From NCBI RefSeq assembly GCF_014636295.1, contig NZ_BMEC01000007.1, positions 186,001-250,000 on the forward strand: 64,000 bases of DNA. The letters run 5' to 3'. Shown piece by piece: positions 15,787 through 25,446 of this stretch. The notes beneath the pieces were generated by a model that was given only the letters and a program-made list of their open reading frames with translations, ran no database searches and was not told where the DNA came from. The stretch comes from Marivirga lumbricoides (GTDB lineage: Bacteria; Bacteroidota; Bacteroidia; Cytophagales; Cyclobacteriaceae). Positions within the stretch are counted from its first letter, which is position 1. Each line of letters begins with the position of its first letter. A program made the position numbers and the translations under genes.

Positions 15787-16458
15787 ATGACAAGAGGAGA
15801 ACAACTGGAATTTTGCAAGCGTTGTACAAATAGAAAAATGGATATGCAACAAGGGTTACTATGCAGCCTGACTGGTCAGAAAGCAGATTTTACTGACCGA
15901 TGCGAAAATTTCAATGAAGATACCACAGTAAAAGTTGACACTTCTCATTACAATGATGAGCCTTTAATAGCTCAGGATTTTGCCAGCACCTTGTCTTCCC
16001 AGGTTTTAGAAAAATTACGATTAGAACAAAACCTTCCGTTGGCTATATTGGCAGGAGTAGTTGCTGGGTTAGTGGGCTCAGTACTTTGGGCAATGCTTAC
16101 TGTAGCAACAGGCTATCAGATAGGGTACGTGGCTATTGCGATAGGTGCTGGAGTAGGTTTTTCTATGCGTTTTGCCGGTAAAGGAATTGATCAGATTTTT
16201 GGAATAACTGGGGCGGTAATTGCAGTTTTAAGTTGTGTAACTGGTAACTTTTTAAGTTCAATTGGCTTCATCGCTGATTACGAATCTCTGGGTTATTTTG
16301 AAACACTTACAATGTTTGATTACAATTATTTAATACCGCTTATGAAAGAAACCTTTAGTGTGATGGATGTTATTTTTTATGGAATAGCAGGCTATGAAGG
16401 ATATAAATTTGCCTTCCGCAGCTTCACACAGGATGACATTAGAGTATTAAAAGGCTAA
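15787..16458 (+). CDS. Cys-rich N-terminus membrane protein of unknown function
   Basis: The 223-residue protein begins with a short Cys cluster (FCKRCTNRKMDMQQGLLCSLTGQKADFTDRCENF: Cys12, 15, 30, 42) that could bind zinc. Several hydrophobic helices follow: about 80-102 (LAILAGVVAGLVGSVLWAML), 108-125, 135-160 and a C-terminal one. Putative zinc-ribbon plus multi-helix proteins of this layout are common in Bacteroidota but without assigned function. It is preceded by a 149-base gap and probably has its own promoter. Confidence 0.65.
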   Translation: MTRGEQLEFCKRCTNRKMDMQQGLLCSLTGQKADFTDRCENFNEDTTVKVDTSHYNDEPLIAQDFASTLSSQVLEKLRLEQNLPLAILAGVVAGLVGSVLWAMLTVATGYQIGYVAIAIGAGVGFSMRFAGKGIDQIFGITGAVIAVLSCVTGNFLSSIGFIADYESLGYFETLTMFDYNYLIPLMKETFSVMDVIFYGIAGYEGYKFAFRSFTQDDIRVLKG

Positions 16459-16709
16459 ATACCTGAAGTGTCTAAATGTACAAACTCAAAGACTACTCCA
16501 GAAGTCATAATCCAATTGTTTTGTAGCATATTTTTATTGGAATTGACCGTGGGGTAGCTTTTGCTTATATTTTAAAGGTGTTTTTCTTCACTAGCCATTC
16601 GAGTCACTAATAAAAATAATTACTTATTATAAGGCTTAATAGATGATAACATGATAGATTTGAGCTTTGTATGAATAGAATAATGCCACGAGCATGGCTT
16701 AATTGAAAT

Positions 16710-19082
16710 ATGGCAGACAGTCAAAACCAAATAGATAATCTGGTCCGGAAACTGGAAATACTGTTGCAAAGACAGGATGATTTCTCAAGAGAAATTAACG
16801 ATTTACGGACTGAAATCAATAGCCTGAAAGCTTCCAGTTTATATGAATCGCCTGAATTTGGTAAGACAGTGGCAGAAACTGACAATGCTCCGCTTATTGC
16901 GGATAAGAAAAAAGAAACCTTCTCAGAATTTCGGAAGTCTCTCCAGCCAGCTAAGTCTGAGCCTTTTTTAAAACCAGAATCCCAAAAAAGCTATCAAATA
17001 AAGTCAGATTTTGAGAAGTTTATAGGGGAAAACCTAATCAATAAAATTGGAATTGCCATTACGGTGATTGGAGTAGCTATTGGTGCTAAATACTCTATAG
17101 AAAACGATTTAGTTAGCCCTCTCACAAGGATTATTTTTGGTTATTTAATCGGAATAGGCTTAATAGGCTTTGGCATGAGATTAAAGAAAAACTACGAAAA
17201 TTATAGTGCTGTTTTGGTAAGCGGTGCTATAGCTATTCTATATTTTATAACGTATTCCGGCTATAATTTTTACCATTTATTTCCTCAGAAGTTGGCATTT
17301 TTAGTGATGGTAATTTTTACAGCCTTTGCTGTTCTGGCCGCTATTAATTACAATAAACAAATTATTGCTCATATTGGACTTGTGGGTGCATATGCTATTC
17401 CTTTTCTGTTAAGTGAGGGGTCAGGAGATGTTGCGGTACTTTTTACCTATATGGCTGTTATCAATATAGGTATTCTGGTTATTTCATTTAAAAAATATTG
17501 GAAAGAACTATATTATTCTTCCTTTTGCTTTACCTGGCTTATATACTTTTCCTGGTTTGCTTCAATAGGTAAGCGTGGAGATTATTTTAGTTTGTCCCTG
17601 ATTTTCCTTTTTATATTTTTCACGATATTTTACATGTCATTCCTGGCTTATAAAGTCCTTCAAAAGCAACAGTTCCAAAAAGTTGATATTTTATTATTAA
17701 TAGCAAACTCATTTGTTTTTTATGGCTTAGGTTATGCTATACTGGACAAACATGAAATAGGAGAGCAACTTTTGGGCCTCTTTACCTTAGCAAATGGGAT
17801 AATCCATTTTCTGGTAAGCATTATTCTTTTTAGGAAAAAGTTAGCAGACAGGAATCTGTTTTATTTGGTAGTGGGATTGGTGCTGGTTTTTATCACATTA
17901 GCGATTCCGGTTCAACTGGATGGTAGTTGGGTGACAATTATGTGGGCAGGAGAAGCTGCTTTATTATTCTGGATTGGCCGTACTAAAAGTGTGCCGATCT
18001 ATGAAAATCTGGCTTATCCTTTGATGGCGTTGGCATTTTTTAGCATAATACATGATTGGAGCACAGTACATGATTTATTTCACTATGAAACTTCAGCTGT
18101 AACCAAGAATGTGACTCCAATATTTAATGTTAATTTCCTCACGGCCATATTTTTTGTTGGGGCTTTCAGTTTTATTTATTTTCTCAATTCACGTAATGAG
18201 TATACTTCAGCTTTAAGTGAGAGAAAAGAGATTTCAAGAATCATTTCTTTTTCTATTGCTACCATTTTGTTTTTCTCAATATATTATATGTTTCGATTGG
18301 AGATAGCCTTTTACTGGGATCAACTGTTCATTGACTCTCTACTGTCAATCCCTGCACAAGACGGAGATTATCTTAATCGTTTTAATAATTATGATTTGCT
18401 GAAGTTTAAAGCCATCTGGATTATTAATTATTCATTGTTTTTTGTTTCTGTCCTTTCATTCGTCAACTATAGCAAACTAAAGAAAAGGCAATTAGGGCTA
18501 ATAAATATGTTTCTGACGGCCTTAGCAATAGTAGTATTTTTAGTACAGGGGCTATATATTCTGAGTGAACTTCGCGAAAGTTATCTCAATCGAGCTTTCA
18601 TTGAATATTATAAAATTGGCTCATTTAATCTTGCCATCAGATATGTTTCGTATGCATTTATTGCTATAGCATTTTTTACAGTTTACAAATATCTCAGTCA
18701 GGAATTTAAGCAGGGGATACTTAAGAGGATTTTCGATTTGGCCTTATTTATTTCTTTAATATGGATTTTTAGTAGCGAATTAATCCATTGGATGGACCTT
18801 TATAATAACTCTCATTCGTATAAAATTGCTTTGAGTATATTATGGGGAGTTTATTCCTTACTGACAATTTCTTACGGTATTTGGAAGAAGAAAAAGCATC
18901 TTAGAATGGGAGCTATAGTGATGTTTGGTTTAACCTTAATAAAGCTATTCTTTTATGATATTTCTCATCTGAACACTATTGCCAAAACAGTTGTGTTTGT
19001 CGTCTTAGGTATTTTACTTCTGATTATATCCTTCCTGTATAATAAATATAAACATATTATTTCTGATGAAGTTGAAAATTAA
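16710..19082 (+). CDS. DUF2339 family polytopic membrane protein
   Basis: A 790-residue inner-membrane protein. Residues 1-36 form a probable coiled coil (LVRKLEILLQRQDDFSREINDLRTEI), followed by a polar linker to about 105. The block FEKFIGENLINKIGIAITVIGVAIGAKYSIE marks the DUF2339 family. About twenty or more hydrophobic helices follow to the C-terminus. Function is unknown; the fold suggests a membrane scaffold or transporter-like protein. It overlaps the next gene by 17 bases, and the pairing with a DUF3999-like exported protein recurs in other bacteria, so the two likely work together. A weak -7 match (TAGATTTG) lies at 16655-16662. Confidence 0.8.
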   Translation: MADSQNQIDNLVRKLEILLQRQDDFSREINDLRTEINSLKASSLYESPEFGKTVAETDNAPLIADKKKETFSEFRKSLQPAKSEPFLKPESQKSYQIKSDFEKFIGENLINKIGIAITVIGVAIGAKYSIENDLVSPLTRIIFGYLIGIGLIGFGMRLKKNYENYSAVLVSGAIAILYFITYSGYNFYHLFPQKLAFLVMVIFTAFAVLAAINYNKQIIAHIGLVGAYAIPFLLSEGSGDVAVLFTYMAVINIGILVISFKKYWKELYYSSFCFTWLIYFSWFASIGKRGDYFSLSLIFLFIFFTIFYMSFLAYKVLQKQQFQKVDILLLIANSFVFYGLGYAILDKHEIGEQLLGLFTLANGIIHFLVSIILFRKKLADRNLFYLVVGLVLVFITLAIPVQLDGSWVTIMWAGEAALLFWIGRTKSVPIYENLAYPLMALAFFSIIHDWSTVHDLFHYETSAVTKNVTPIFNVNFLTAIFFVGAFSFIYFLNSRNEYTSALSERKEISRIISFSIATILFFSIYYMFRLEIAFYWDQLFIDSLLSIPAQDGDYLNRFNNYDLLKFKAIWIINYSLFFVSVLSFVNYSKLKKRQLGLINMFLTALAIVVFLVQGLYILSELRESYLNRAFIEYYKIGSFNLAIRYVSYAFIAIAFFTVYKYLSQEFKQGILKRIFDLALFISLIWIFSSELIHWMDLYNNSHSYKIALSILWGVYSLLTISYGIWKKKKHLRMGAIVMFGLTLIKLFFYDISHLNTIAKTVVFVVLGILLLIISFLYNKYKHIISDEVEN

Positions 19083-20298
19083 ATGCTGTTTCTTGTTGCT
19101 TTTACTTAACGCTTCGGTTGGCTATGCACAAAATGAACAGTATAAATATAAACGTGAAATCCATGGTGTTTCAAACTTATGGCATAAAATTATACTGCCG
19201 GAAGAAATCTTCGGGAAAATTTCTTCAGATTTTGCAGATATCAGAATTCTCGGAATAACAGAAGGCAATGATACAATTGAGGCTCCATATTTACTTCAAA
19301 TTGCCAGAGAACAAACCAAGCAAAGTGAAGTAGCCTTTGAGAAACTTAATACTTCCTATACTGATGAAGGATATTATTACATTTTTAAAGTGCCTGTAGA
19401 GAAAGAAATTAATCAGGTTCAATTAGAATTTGATAAGGAAAATTTTGATAGAACAATAAAGCTAGAGGGGAATCGAGATCAGGAAGAGTGGTTTACAATC
19501 TTAGATGATTATAGAGTTCTAGCCATAAAAAATGACTTAACTGATTATGAATTTACAAAAGTTAAATTTCCCAACTCAAATTATATCTTTTTCCGATTAT
19601 TATTGAAAGGACAAGAGAAGCTTGAACTGTTAGCAGTAAAAATGATTCAAAATGAAATTAGTGAAGGCAGATATAATACTTATCATATTGATGAAATATC
19701 AGTTGAGAAAAACAAAGAAACCACAGAAAGCATTATAGAATTTGAATTGCCGGCAGTGATGCCTGTTAGTTATCTTAAAATCAATATTACGGATAGTATT
19801 GACTACTTTAGACCCATTTCTATAAAATATCTTTCAGATAGTGTTGAGACGCAACAAGGCTGGAAGTACAAATACCAAACCTTGACTTCTGGTACCCTCA
19901 ATTCACTTCAACAAAATGAGTTTACATTTAGTAGCGCTAAGTTGCAAAAGATTAAAGTAGTTATTTATAATGGAGATAATAAGCCGTTAAAAATTGATGC
20001 TATAGTAATGAAAGCTTATGTACATGAATTAGTAATACGATTTAATGAGCCTGCTAAGTATTTTATGACCTACGGAAGGGATTCACCAGGTAGGGCACAA
20101 TATGATATTAAGTATTTTGCCAATAAAATTCCTGACGATTTACGCACATTGGAAATCGGAGATGAAATCATAGTTGAAAGAAAAAAAGTGTCGATAGCAA
20201 GCCCTATTTTTGAAAATAAGGTTTGGCTGTGGTCAGTAATGGTAATTATTATTATACTACTTGCATGGTTTTCGATTAGCATGCTAAGAAAGAAATAG
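19066..20298 (+). CDS. DUF3999-like exported, C-terminally anchored protein
   Basis: The 410-residue product has a signal peptide (MKLKIKCCFLLLLLNASVGYAQ), a large beta-rich extracytoplasmic part (about 25-380) and a single C-terminal helix (VWLWSVMVIIIILLAWFSISML) ending in RKK, so the bulk should face the periplasm. The opening KREIHGVSNLWHKIILPEEIFGKISSDFADIRIL and the discoidin-like strands fit DUF3999. Its start lies inside the end of the DUF2339 gene (17-base overlap), a strong sign of translational coupling and of a two-protein envelope complex. Function is unknown. Confidence 0.72.
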   Translation: MKLKIKCCFLLLLLNASVGYAQNEQYKYKREIHGVSNLWHKIILPEEIFGKISSDFADIRILGITEGNDTIEAPYLLQIAREQTKQSEVAFEKLNTSYTDEGYYYIFKVPVEKEINQVQLEFDKENFDRTIKLEGNRDQEEWFTILDDYRVLAIKNDLTDYEFTKVKFPNSNYIFFRLLLKGQEKLELLAVKMIQNEISEGRYNTYHIDEISVEKNKETTESIIEFELPAVMPVSYLKINITDSIDYFRPISIKYLSDSVETQQGWKYKYQTLTSGTLNSLQQNEFTFSSAKLQKIKVVIYNGDNKPLKIDAIVMKAYVHELVIRFNEPAKYFMTYGRDSPGRAQYDIKYFANKIPDDLRTLEIGDEIIVERKKVSIASPIFENKVWLWSVMVIIIILLAWFSISMLRKK

Positions 20299-20325
20299 CA
20301 CGAATTGTCTTTGACATATTGCTGC

Positions 20326-21645
20326 TCACTCCACCACAGTAATCCTCACTTTTTTCTTTTTGAGTTTACTATTATTTAACTCTTTAATAATCAGTTTTAC
20401 CCTCTCAGCCCTTACAGCCACAAAGGCACAGTCTTGCTTTAGCTCAATTACGCCAAGTTCTTCTTTCCTGAGGTTTCCTTCCTTTAGAAATAGACCTGCT
20501 ATGTCACCTTTCGAAATTTTATCCTTTCTGCCACCGGAAATAAATAGGGTAGTCCATTCTACTTCGTCATTAATCTCTTCAGGCTTTATTTGCTCCAAAG
20601 TAATCGTTTCGGCATCAATAAAATCCGGGAGTTTTTCATCTACACCCTGCAACACATAAGCTGTTCCTGATTGGTTCATTCGTGCAGTACGGCCATTTCT
20701 ATGAGTAAATTCTTCAGCTTTTACTGGTAAATGGTAATGGATAATAAATTTTATTTCAGGCACATCTATTCCTCTTGCGGCTAAATCTGTAGCGAGCAAT
20801 AAATTGTAAGTGCCATTCCTGAACATAATCAATGAGCGCTCTCTGTCTCTTTGTTCCAGCCCACCATAGAAATTACCATGGCTAATGTTGATTTTGGCTA
20901 AGTAATCACTCACTCTTTCAATACTATCTTTAAAGTTGCAGAAGATAATACCCGGCTGGTTACCCAATTTTTGAACTATTAAACCTAGTGTTTCCAGCTT
21001 ATCTTTAGCAGGTGATTTCACTATTTTAACAGATAATTCATTGACACCCTCCTTTAAGTAATTGATATAAAAGGGCTGTCGTAATGCCATGAAGGCTGGC
21101 AGTTCCCCGGCTTTCGTAGCAGAGGTTAGTATCTTTTTTTGCACATTAGGCAGGCTCCATACAATCTCTTTCATTTCAGCTTCAAACCCAACCTCTAATG
21201 ATTTATCGAACTCATCCAATACCAAAGTATTGATGAAATTGAGTGGGAAAGTTTCTCTTCTTATATGGTCGGCAATTCGACCGGGAGTACCTATTAAAAT
21301 GGCAGGTTTGTGCTTTAAATCTTCTTTGTCTTTGGCTCCGGCTCTTCCGCCATAAATGGCATTAGCTTTAAAGCCACTTCCCATTTCACGTACTACCTGC
21401 TCAATTTGTAAGGCTAATTCTCTGGAAGGTACTAAAATTAAAGCCTGAACCTCTTGAAGCTTAACACCTAAAGTTTCAAGAATAGGTAATAAGAAAGCAA
21501 TTGTTTTACCCGTTCCGGTAGGTGAGAGTAAGATGGTTTCTTCGGCACCTCTTATAATTTGCAAGGCTTCTTCTTGCATTGCATTGAGCTGGGAAATACC
21601 CATTTTAGCTAAAATTTCCTGCTGATTTTTTATTGCTTGTGCCAT
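20326..21645 (-). CDS. DbpA-like ATP-dependent RNA helicase with a DEFD box
   Basis: A superfamily 2 RNA helicase of 439 residues, acting on rRNA or mRNA structure. Motifs in order: SPTGTGKT (Walker A), VPSRELA, GTPGRIADH, LDEFDKS (motif II, with Phe in place of the usual Ala of DEAD), SATKAG (motif III), and HRNGRTARM (motif VI). The C-terminal 75 residues (WTTLFISGGRKDKISKGDIAGLFL ...) match the DbpA RNA-binding domain, which targets hairpin 92 of 23S rRNA in relatives. This suggests a role in 50S assembly. The gene faces the DUF2339/DUF3999 operon tail to tail. Confidence 0.88.
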   Translation of the reverse strand: MAQAIKNQQEILAKMGISQLNAMQEEALQIIRGAEETILLSPTGTGKTIAFLLPILETLGVKLQEVQALILVPSRELALQIEQVVREMGSGFKANAIYGGRAGAKDKEDLKHKPAILIGTPGRIADHIRRETFPLNFINTLVLDEFDKSLEVGFEAEMKEIVWSLPNVQKKILTSATKAGELPAFMALRQPFYINYLKEGVNELSVKIVKSPAKDKLETLGLIVQKLGNQPGIIFCNFKDSIERVSDYLAKINISHGNFYGGLEQRDRERSLIMFRNGTYNLLLATDLAARGIDVPEIKFIIHYHLPVKAEEFTHRNGRTARMNQSGTAYVLQGVDEKLPDFIDAETITLEQIKPEEINDEVEWTTLFISGGRKDKISKGDIAGLFLKEGNLRKEELGVIELKQDCAFVAVRAERVKLIIKELNNSKLKKKKVRITVVE

Positions 21646-21775
21646 GTTGCAAAGCTAGGGTTAAATTATGGATAATTTGAACTAAAGCTTATTCAATAGG
21701 AAAAGAATAGATATGCAACTAATACGGTTAAGATAATAGTTTTAGGAATTGATTAAGTAAATGTGGAGAGAGAAG

Positions 21776-22867
21776 TCAGTGCTTATTAGCCAACTGTCCG
21801 CAAGCTGCATCAATATCTTTGCCGCGGCTTCTTCTTACGTTTACAGTTACTTTGTTCTTCTCTAAAAAAGCTGCAAATGCATCCAGTTTATCTGCCCCTG
21901 TGTTTACGAAGTCTGCCTGGTCAATTGGATTATATTCTATCAGATTAACTTTAGCAGGTACGTATTTAGTAAACTGCCAAAGCTCTTTGGCATCTTCCAG
22001 TGTGTCGTTAAAATTATCAAACACGCAGTATTCGAAAGTAACTCTATTCTTGGTTTTTTGATAGTAGTATTGCAAAGCATCCCTCAAAATAGGAAGGTTA
22101 TTACTATCATTGATAGCCATAATTTTGCTACGCTTATCATCATTAGCTGCATGCAGGGAAAGTGCCAGGTTAAACTTTACATCATCATCAGCAAGCTTCA
22201 TAATCATTTTTGAAATTCCCGCGGTGGAAACTGTAATCCTCTTTGGAGACATATGCAGCCCTTTTTCAGAAGTAATATGTTCAATTGACTCCAATACATT
22301 TTTATAGTTCAGCAGTGGCTCCCCCATTCCCATGTATACAATATTGGTTAGCGGAATGCCATAATGCTGTTCAGCCAGCTCTTTAATCATCACTACCTGA
22401 TCGTAAATTTCAGCAGCTTCCAGGTTTCGCATTCTTTTCAAGTATCCGGTAGCACAAAACTTACAGCTTAAAGAACAACCCACCTGAGAGGAAACACAGG
22501 CCGTCATTCTACTTTCCGTTGGAATTAAAACGCCTTCCACTTCATTGCCATCATGAAGGCGAAAAGCTACTTTAATGGTGCGGTCATTACTCACCTGCTT
22601 GGATGCAATAGTAATCCTGTTAATACAGAAGTTTTCACTTAACCACTCTCTCAAATCTTTTGAGAGGTTAGTCATGTCTTCAAATGATGCAGCAGACTTT
22701 ACCCATAACCACTCGTAAATTTGCTTGGCTCTGAAAGCCTTTTCTCCTTTAGCGGTTAGTTCTTCGGCTATTTCTTCCACGGACATTTTTCGGATGTCCT
22801 TTTTTGAAAGGTTTACCTCAATAATTTCTTTAGGTAGTAAAGTAGCTTTTTCCTCCGTTTGCATCAT
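21776..22867 (-). CDS. rlmN: Dual-specificity 23S rRNA/tRNA adenine-C2 methyltransferase RlmN
   Basis: This radical SAM enzyme methylates C2 of A2503 in 23S rRNA and A37 in some tRNAs. In 363 residues it shows the 4Fe-4S motif CSLSCKFC preceded by CVSSQVG, the GMGEPLLNY segment, ITVSTAGI, and the C-terminal RRSRGKDIDAACGQL, which contains the second catalytic Cys. Length and motif order match the family. Two successive Met codons are possible starts (22867 or 22864). It lies between the helicase and a Crp-type regulator on the same strand. Confidence 0.95.
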   Translation of the reverse strand: MMQTEEKATLLPKEIIEVNLSKKDIRKMSVEEIAEELTAKGEKAFRAKQIYEWLWVKSAASFEDMTNLSKDLREWLSENFCINRITIASKQVSNDRTIKVAFRLHDGNEVEGVLIPTESRMTACVSSQVGCSLSCKFCATGYLKRMRNLEAAEIYDQVVMIKELAEQHYGIPLTNIVYMGMGEPLLNYKNVLESIEHITSEKGLHMSPKRITVSTAGISKMIMKLADDDVKFNLALSLHAANDDKRSKIMAINDSNNLPILRDALQYYYQKTKNRVTFEYCVFDNFNDTLEDAKELWQFTKYVPAKVNLIEYNPIDQADFVNTGADKLDAFAAFLEKNKVTVNVRRSRGKDIDAACGQLANKH

Positions 22868-22967
22868 GCAAATTTACATTAATTAGCCCACATAAGCAGA
22901 AAGCAAATAAAATAGTTCACTCAGGCAGTGAATTTACAGAGAAAAAACCTTTAGTCAGAAATCCTTT

Positions 22968-23681
22968 TTAGGCAAAAAGATTAATTTCCCTAGCCAGTCC
23001 TTCTTCATCCAGAACAGCAATTTTCTTCCCTTTGATATCTATTAGGTTGTCTTTTTTGAATTCTGATAGTAGTCTTATTACTGTTTCAGTAGCGGTGCCT
23101 ACTACCTGGGCAAGATCCTCACGGGTTAAGGCAATGTCAATTTCAGTTTTCTCATCGCCATCAATACCATATGAGTTTTTAAGCATCAGCAAAGTGGTGG
23201 CTAAACGTTGACGAACCGTTTTATTAGCCATGTCAGCCATTTTCTGCTCCATTATTCCTAAATCGTGGCAAACAGCCTGCATTAATCTGTTTTGGAAGTT
23301 AGTGTCCTTGCCTATTAATTCTTTAAAACTACTTTTAGGAATAAAACAAACTTTAGCCTCTTCCAGAATAGTTGCTGAAGAGTTGTAGTTTTCTCCGGAA
23401 AGTAAAGCTCTATAGCCCAGAAAATCTCCTTCTTTCGCCAGCCTTACAATCTGCTCACGTCCGGAATCATCCGTTTTAAAGATTTTCACTTTGCCCTCGC
23501 TGATACAAAATAAGCCCATAGGTAAGGTACCTTCAAGGAACAAAATCTGGCCTTTATTGTGGGATAGTGTACTCTTTTTCTCTGACAAAGTACACAGCGC
23601 CTCATGAGGTAAATCATTAAACATGGATTTTCGTCTGCTTAAGCACAATTCGCAAGGAATATTCTTAACTTTTTTGGACAT
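22968..23681 (-). CDS. Crp/Fnr family transcriptional regulator with N-terminal Cys cluster
   Basis: A 237-residue regulator: cyclic-nucleotide-binding-type beta-barrel (about 30-140), a dimer helix (about 140-165, MADMANKTVRQRLATTLLML) and a winged helix (about 170-230) with recognition helix VVGTATETVIRLLSEF. The N-terminus has Cys10-x2-Cys13 and Cys30, reminiscent of FNR-type iron-sulfur sensors but with fewer Cys in the usual positions, so redox sensing is only a possibility. It lies upstream of rlmN and downstream of an SDR/flavin-reductase pair, which might be targets. It is likely transcribed from its own promoter. Confidence 0.85.
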   Translation of the reverse strand: MSKKVKNIPCELCLSRRKSMFNDLPHEALCTLSEKKSTLSHNKGQILFLEGTLPMGLFCISEGKVKIFKTDDSGREQIVRLAKEGDFLGYRALLSGENYNSSATILEEAKVCFIPKSSFKELIGKDTNFQNRLMQAVCHDLGIMEQKMADMANKTVRQRLATTLLMLKNSYGIDGDEKTEIDIALTREDLAQVVGTATETVIRLLSEFKKDNLIDIKGKKIAVLDEEGLAREINLFA

Positions 23682-23843
23682 AATGAGAAAAATTTATTCT
23701 GTCAGGTGAAAAAAATAGCTTATACTATACTATAAAGGTAGCAATTATTTATAAACAATTTAAAGTCGATAGCTCCTATTATTTAAAGAAAATTAAGAGT
23801 TTACACGCCTGCTGTCAATATTAAATGTTCATTCCCGAATTTT

Positions 23844-24518
23844 TCAACTTTTTAATGAGCCATAAGCTTTTATGATGTTTTGCCTTAGGTAAGAATTATC
23901 CAGGTAAAAATTGATAGTTTCAGCAATTTCTTTAGGCTTCACCCACTTGGTAAAATCCATTTTGGGCATACTCTCTCTGTTAGGAGGAGTATCTATGATA
24001 TCAGGCACAATAACAGAACAACTGATGCCATGCTTTTCAGTGTCGGCATTAATTACTTCCGCTAAGGTAAATACCATTTTTTTGGATAGTCCATATGCTA
24101 ACTTTCCTTTTAGCTCATCGGTATTTAAAGCAGGTTTTGCCCCTATTAAAAAGATAGTTCCGCCTTTCTCCATGTTTCTCAACAGAGGTTGCACCAAGTG
24201 ATAAGCAGTGTCAAAATTAAGACTGATCTGGTGATGTATATCTTTAGTAGACGTGTTACTGATGTCTCCCATGGCAAACCCACCCACTGTAAGTACAGCG
24301 GCATGAATAATTTGCATCTCCTCCTTCATGTTTTTTACTGTACTTTCAGCAGCTTCAGCTTCCATTAAATCTACTACATGCTTTTTTATAGAGGGGTTAT
24401 CGTTTTTTGTTGCCTCTTCCTTACCATAAAGAGCCCAAATATTTTTACCCTGGTTGGTAAGATGTTCAACTACAGCTGAACCTAAATTGCCATTTGCTCC
24501 ACTCACTAAAATATTCAT
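23844..24518 (-). CDS. Short-chain dehydrogenase/reductase family protein
   Basis: A 224-residue SDR oxidoreductase using NAD(P). The N-terminal GANGNLG (7-13) is the dinucleotide-binding turn, and YGLSK near residue 140 supplies the catalytic Tyr-x3-Lys. The body length is close to the usual 240-250. I chose the ATG at 24518; a GTG two codons upstream is the alternative. It begins 8 bases after the flavin-reductase gene, so the two form an operon. The substrate is unknown; SDRs next to ferredoxin-reductase-like proteins may take part in stress or redox metabolism. Confidence 0.85.
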   Translation of the reverse strand: MNILVSGANGNLGSAVVEHLTNQGKNIWALYGKEEATKNDNPSIKKHVVDLMEAEAAESTVKNMKEEMQIIHAAVLTVGGFAMGDISNTSTKDIHHQISLNFDTAYHLVQPLLRNMEKGGTIFLIGAKPALNTDELKGKLAYGLSKKMVFTLAEVINADTEKHGISCSVIVPDIIDTPPNRESMPKMDFTKWVKPKEIAETINFYLDNSYLRQNIIKAYGSLKS

Positions 24519-24526
24519 AGCCACTA

Positions 24527-25192
24527 TTACTTTTCAAATACAATAGAGTCAACATTAGCGCCCAGCATTTCCAAAGCCTCCGATACATCTTTTACCATTT
24601 GCTCCGGCCCGCATACATAAAACTCCTGAGAAAAATCTTCTATATGCTTCTTCAGGAAATTCATACCTATAGTCTCTGACTCATGTCCTTCAGCTTTGTC
24701 CTTAGTTAAAGTAGAAGTAAAATTATCTTCCAATACATCTTGAAAATAACCTTCATGAATTACATCTTTTCGGGTTTTATTAGAAAATATAAGGCTATTC
24801 CCTTCAATTTCACCTTTCTTATCCAAATCTTTAATAATGGATAGCAGAGGGGTAATGCCTGCTCCACCAGCTATAAATGTACCCTTTCCTTTATATTTAA
24901 TGGCACCCCATGCTTCATCAATAATTAACTCATCTCCTTCAACTAAGCCATCAATTTGGTTGGTTACTCCATCATGGTCCCTGTAGGATTTAATAGTGAA
25001 TTGCAAAAAATCATCTTCAGGCAGAGAAGTAAAGGTAAAGGGTCTTTTTTCATCTTTCCAGCCTTTCTTATTAAGAGATACTTCTGTAGCCTGGCCTGGT
25101 GTAAAAGTATAGCCTTTCGGTTTCTCTGTGGTGATTTGTTTAACATTGTGTGTAACAGATCTGATTTTGTTAATTTTAACGGTGTGTGCCAT
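24527..25192 (-). CDS. FAD-binding ferredoxin/flavodoxin reductase-type oxidoreductase
   Basis: A 221-residue flavoprotein of the ferredoxin-NADP reductase fold. The FAD site is seen as KRPFTFTSLP (RxF[ST] type, about 49-58). The NAD(P) domain follows with GGAGITPLLSII (about 109-120) and YVCGPEQMV (about 193-201). There is no 2Fe-2S domain and no signal peptide, so it is a soluble reductase, probably passing electrons from NAD(P)H to a partner such as a flavohaem, flavodoxin or oxygenase. It heads a two-gene operon with the SDR gene and is divergent from the large PAS kinase. Confidence 0.85.
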   Translation of the reverse strand: MAHTVKINKIRSVTHNVKQITTEKPKGYTFTPGQATEVSLNKKGWKDEKRPFTFTSLPEDDFLQFTIKSYRDHDGVTNQIDGLVEGDELIIDEAWGAIKYKGKGTFIAGGAGITPLLSIIKDLDKKGEIEGNSLIFSNKTRKDVIHEGYFQDVLEDNFTSTLTKDKAEGHESETIGMNFLKKHIEDFSQEFYVCGPEQMVKDVSEALEMLGANVDSIVFEK

Positions 25193-25256
25193 ATCTTCAA
25201 TTCTAAATTTAATTAGTGCGTAAAAAATGATAACTGCTTTAACTATTAACGGAATA

Positions 25257-25314
25257 GAAGTAATTTGTTTAATTCTCTTATAGGGCTCTTCCGGTTTAAC
25301 TATAGAATTACTTC
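25257..25314. repeat. Wide inverted repeat in the divergent promoter region
   Basis: GAAGTAATT (25257-25265) and AATTACTTC (25306-25314) are perfect complements 40 bases apart, in the 254-base region between the flavin reductase gene and the PAS kinase gene. It could bind a regulator shared by both, or be chance in AT-rich DNA. Confidence 0.35.
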
Positions 25315-25446
25315 GATTTTTTACACTTTTAATAGTGAATTTACTATATTGAATGTGCTATAAAGTTTATGAAGAAGTAAGAAAAGTGAACATCTCTCAA
25401 TAAACTAAATTACCCATAGTATTCATAATATTTTAGAATTACTGAA

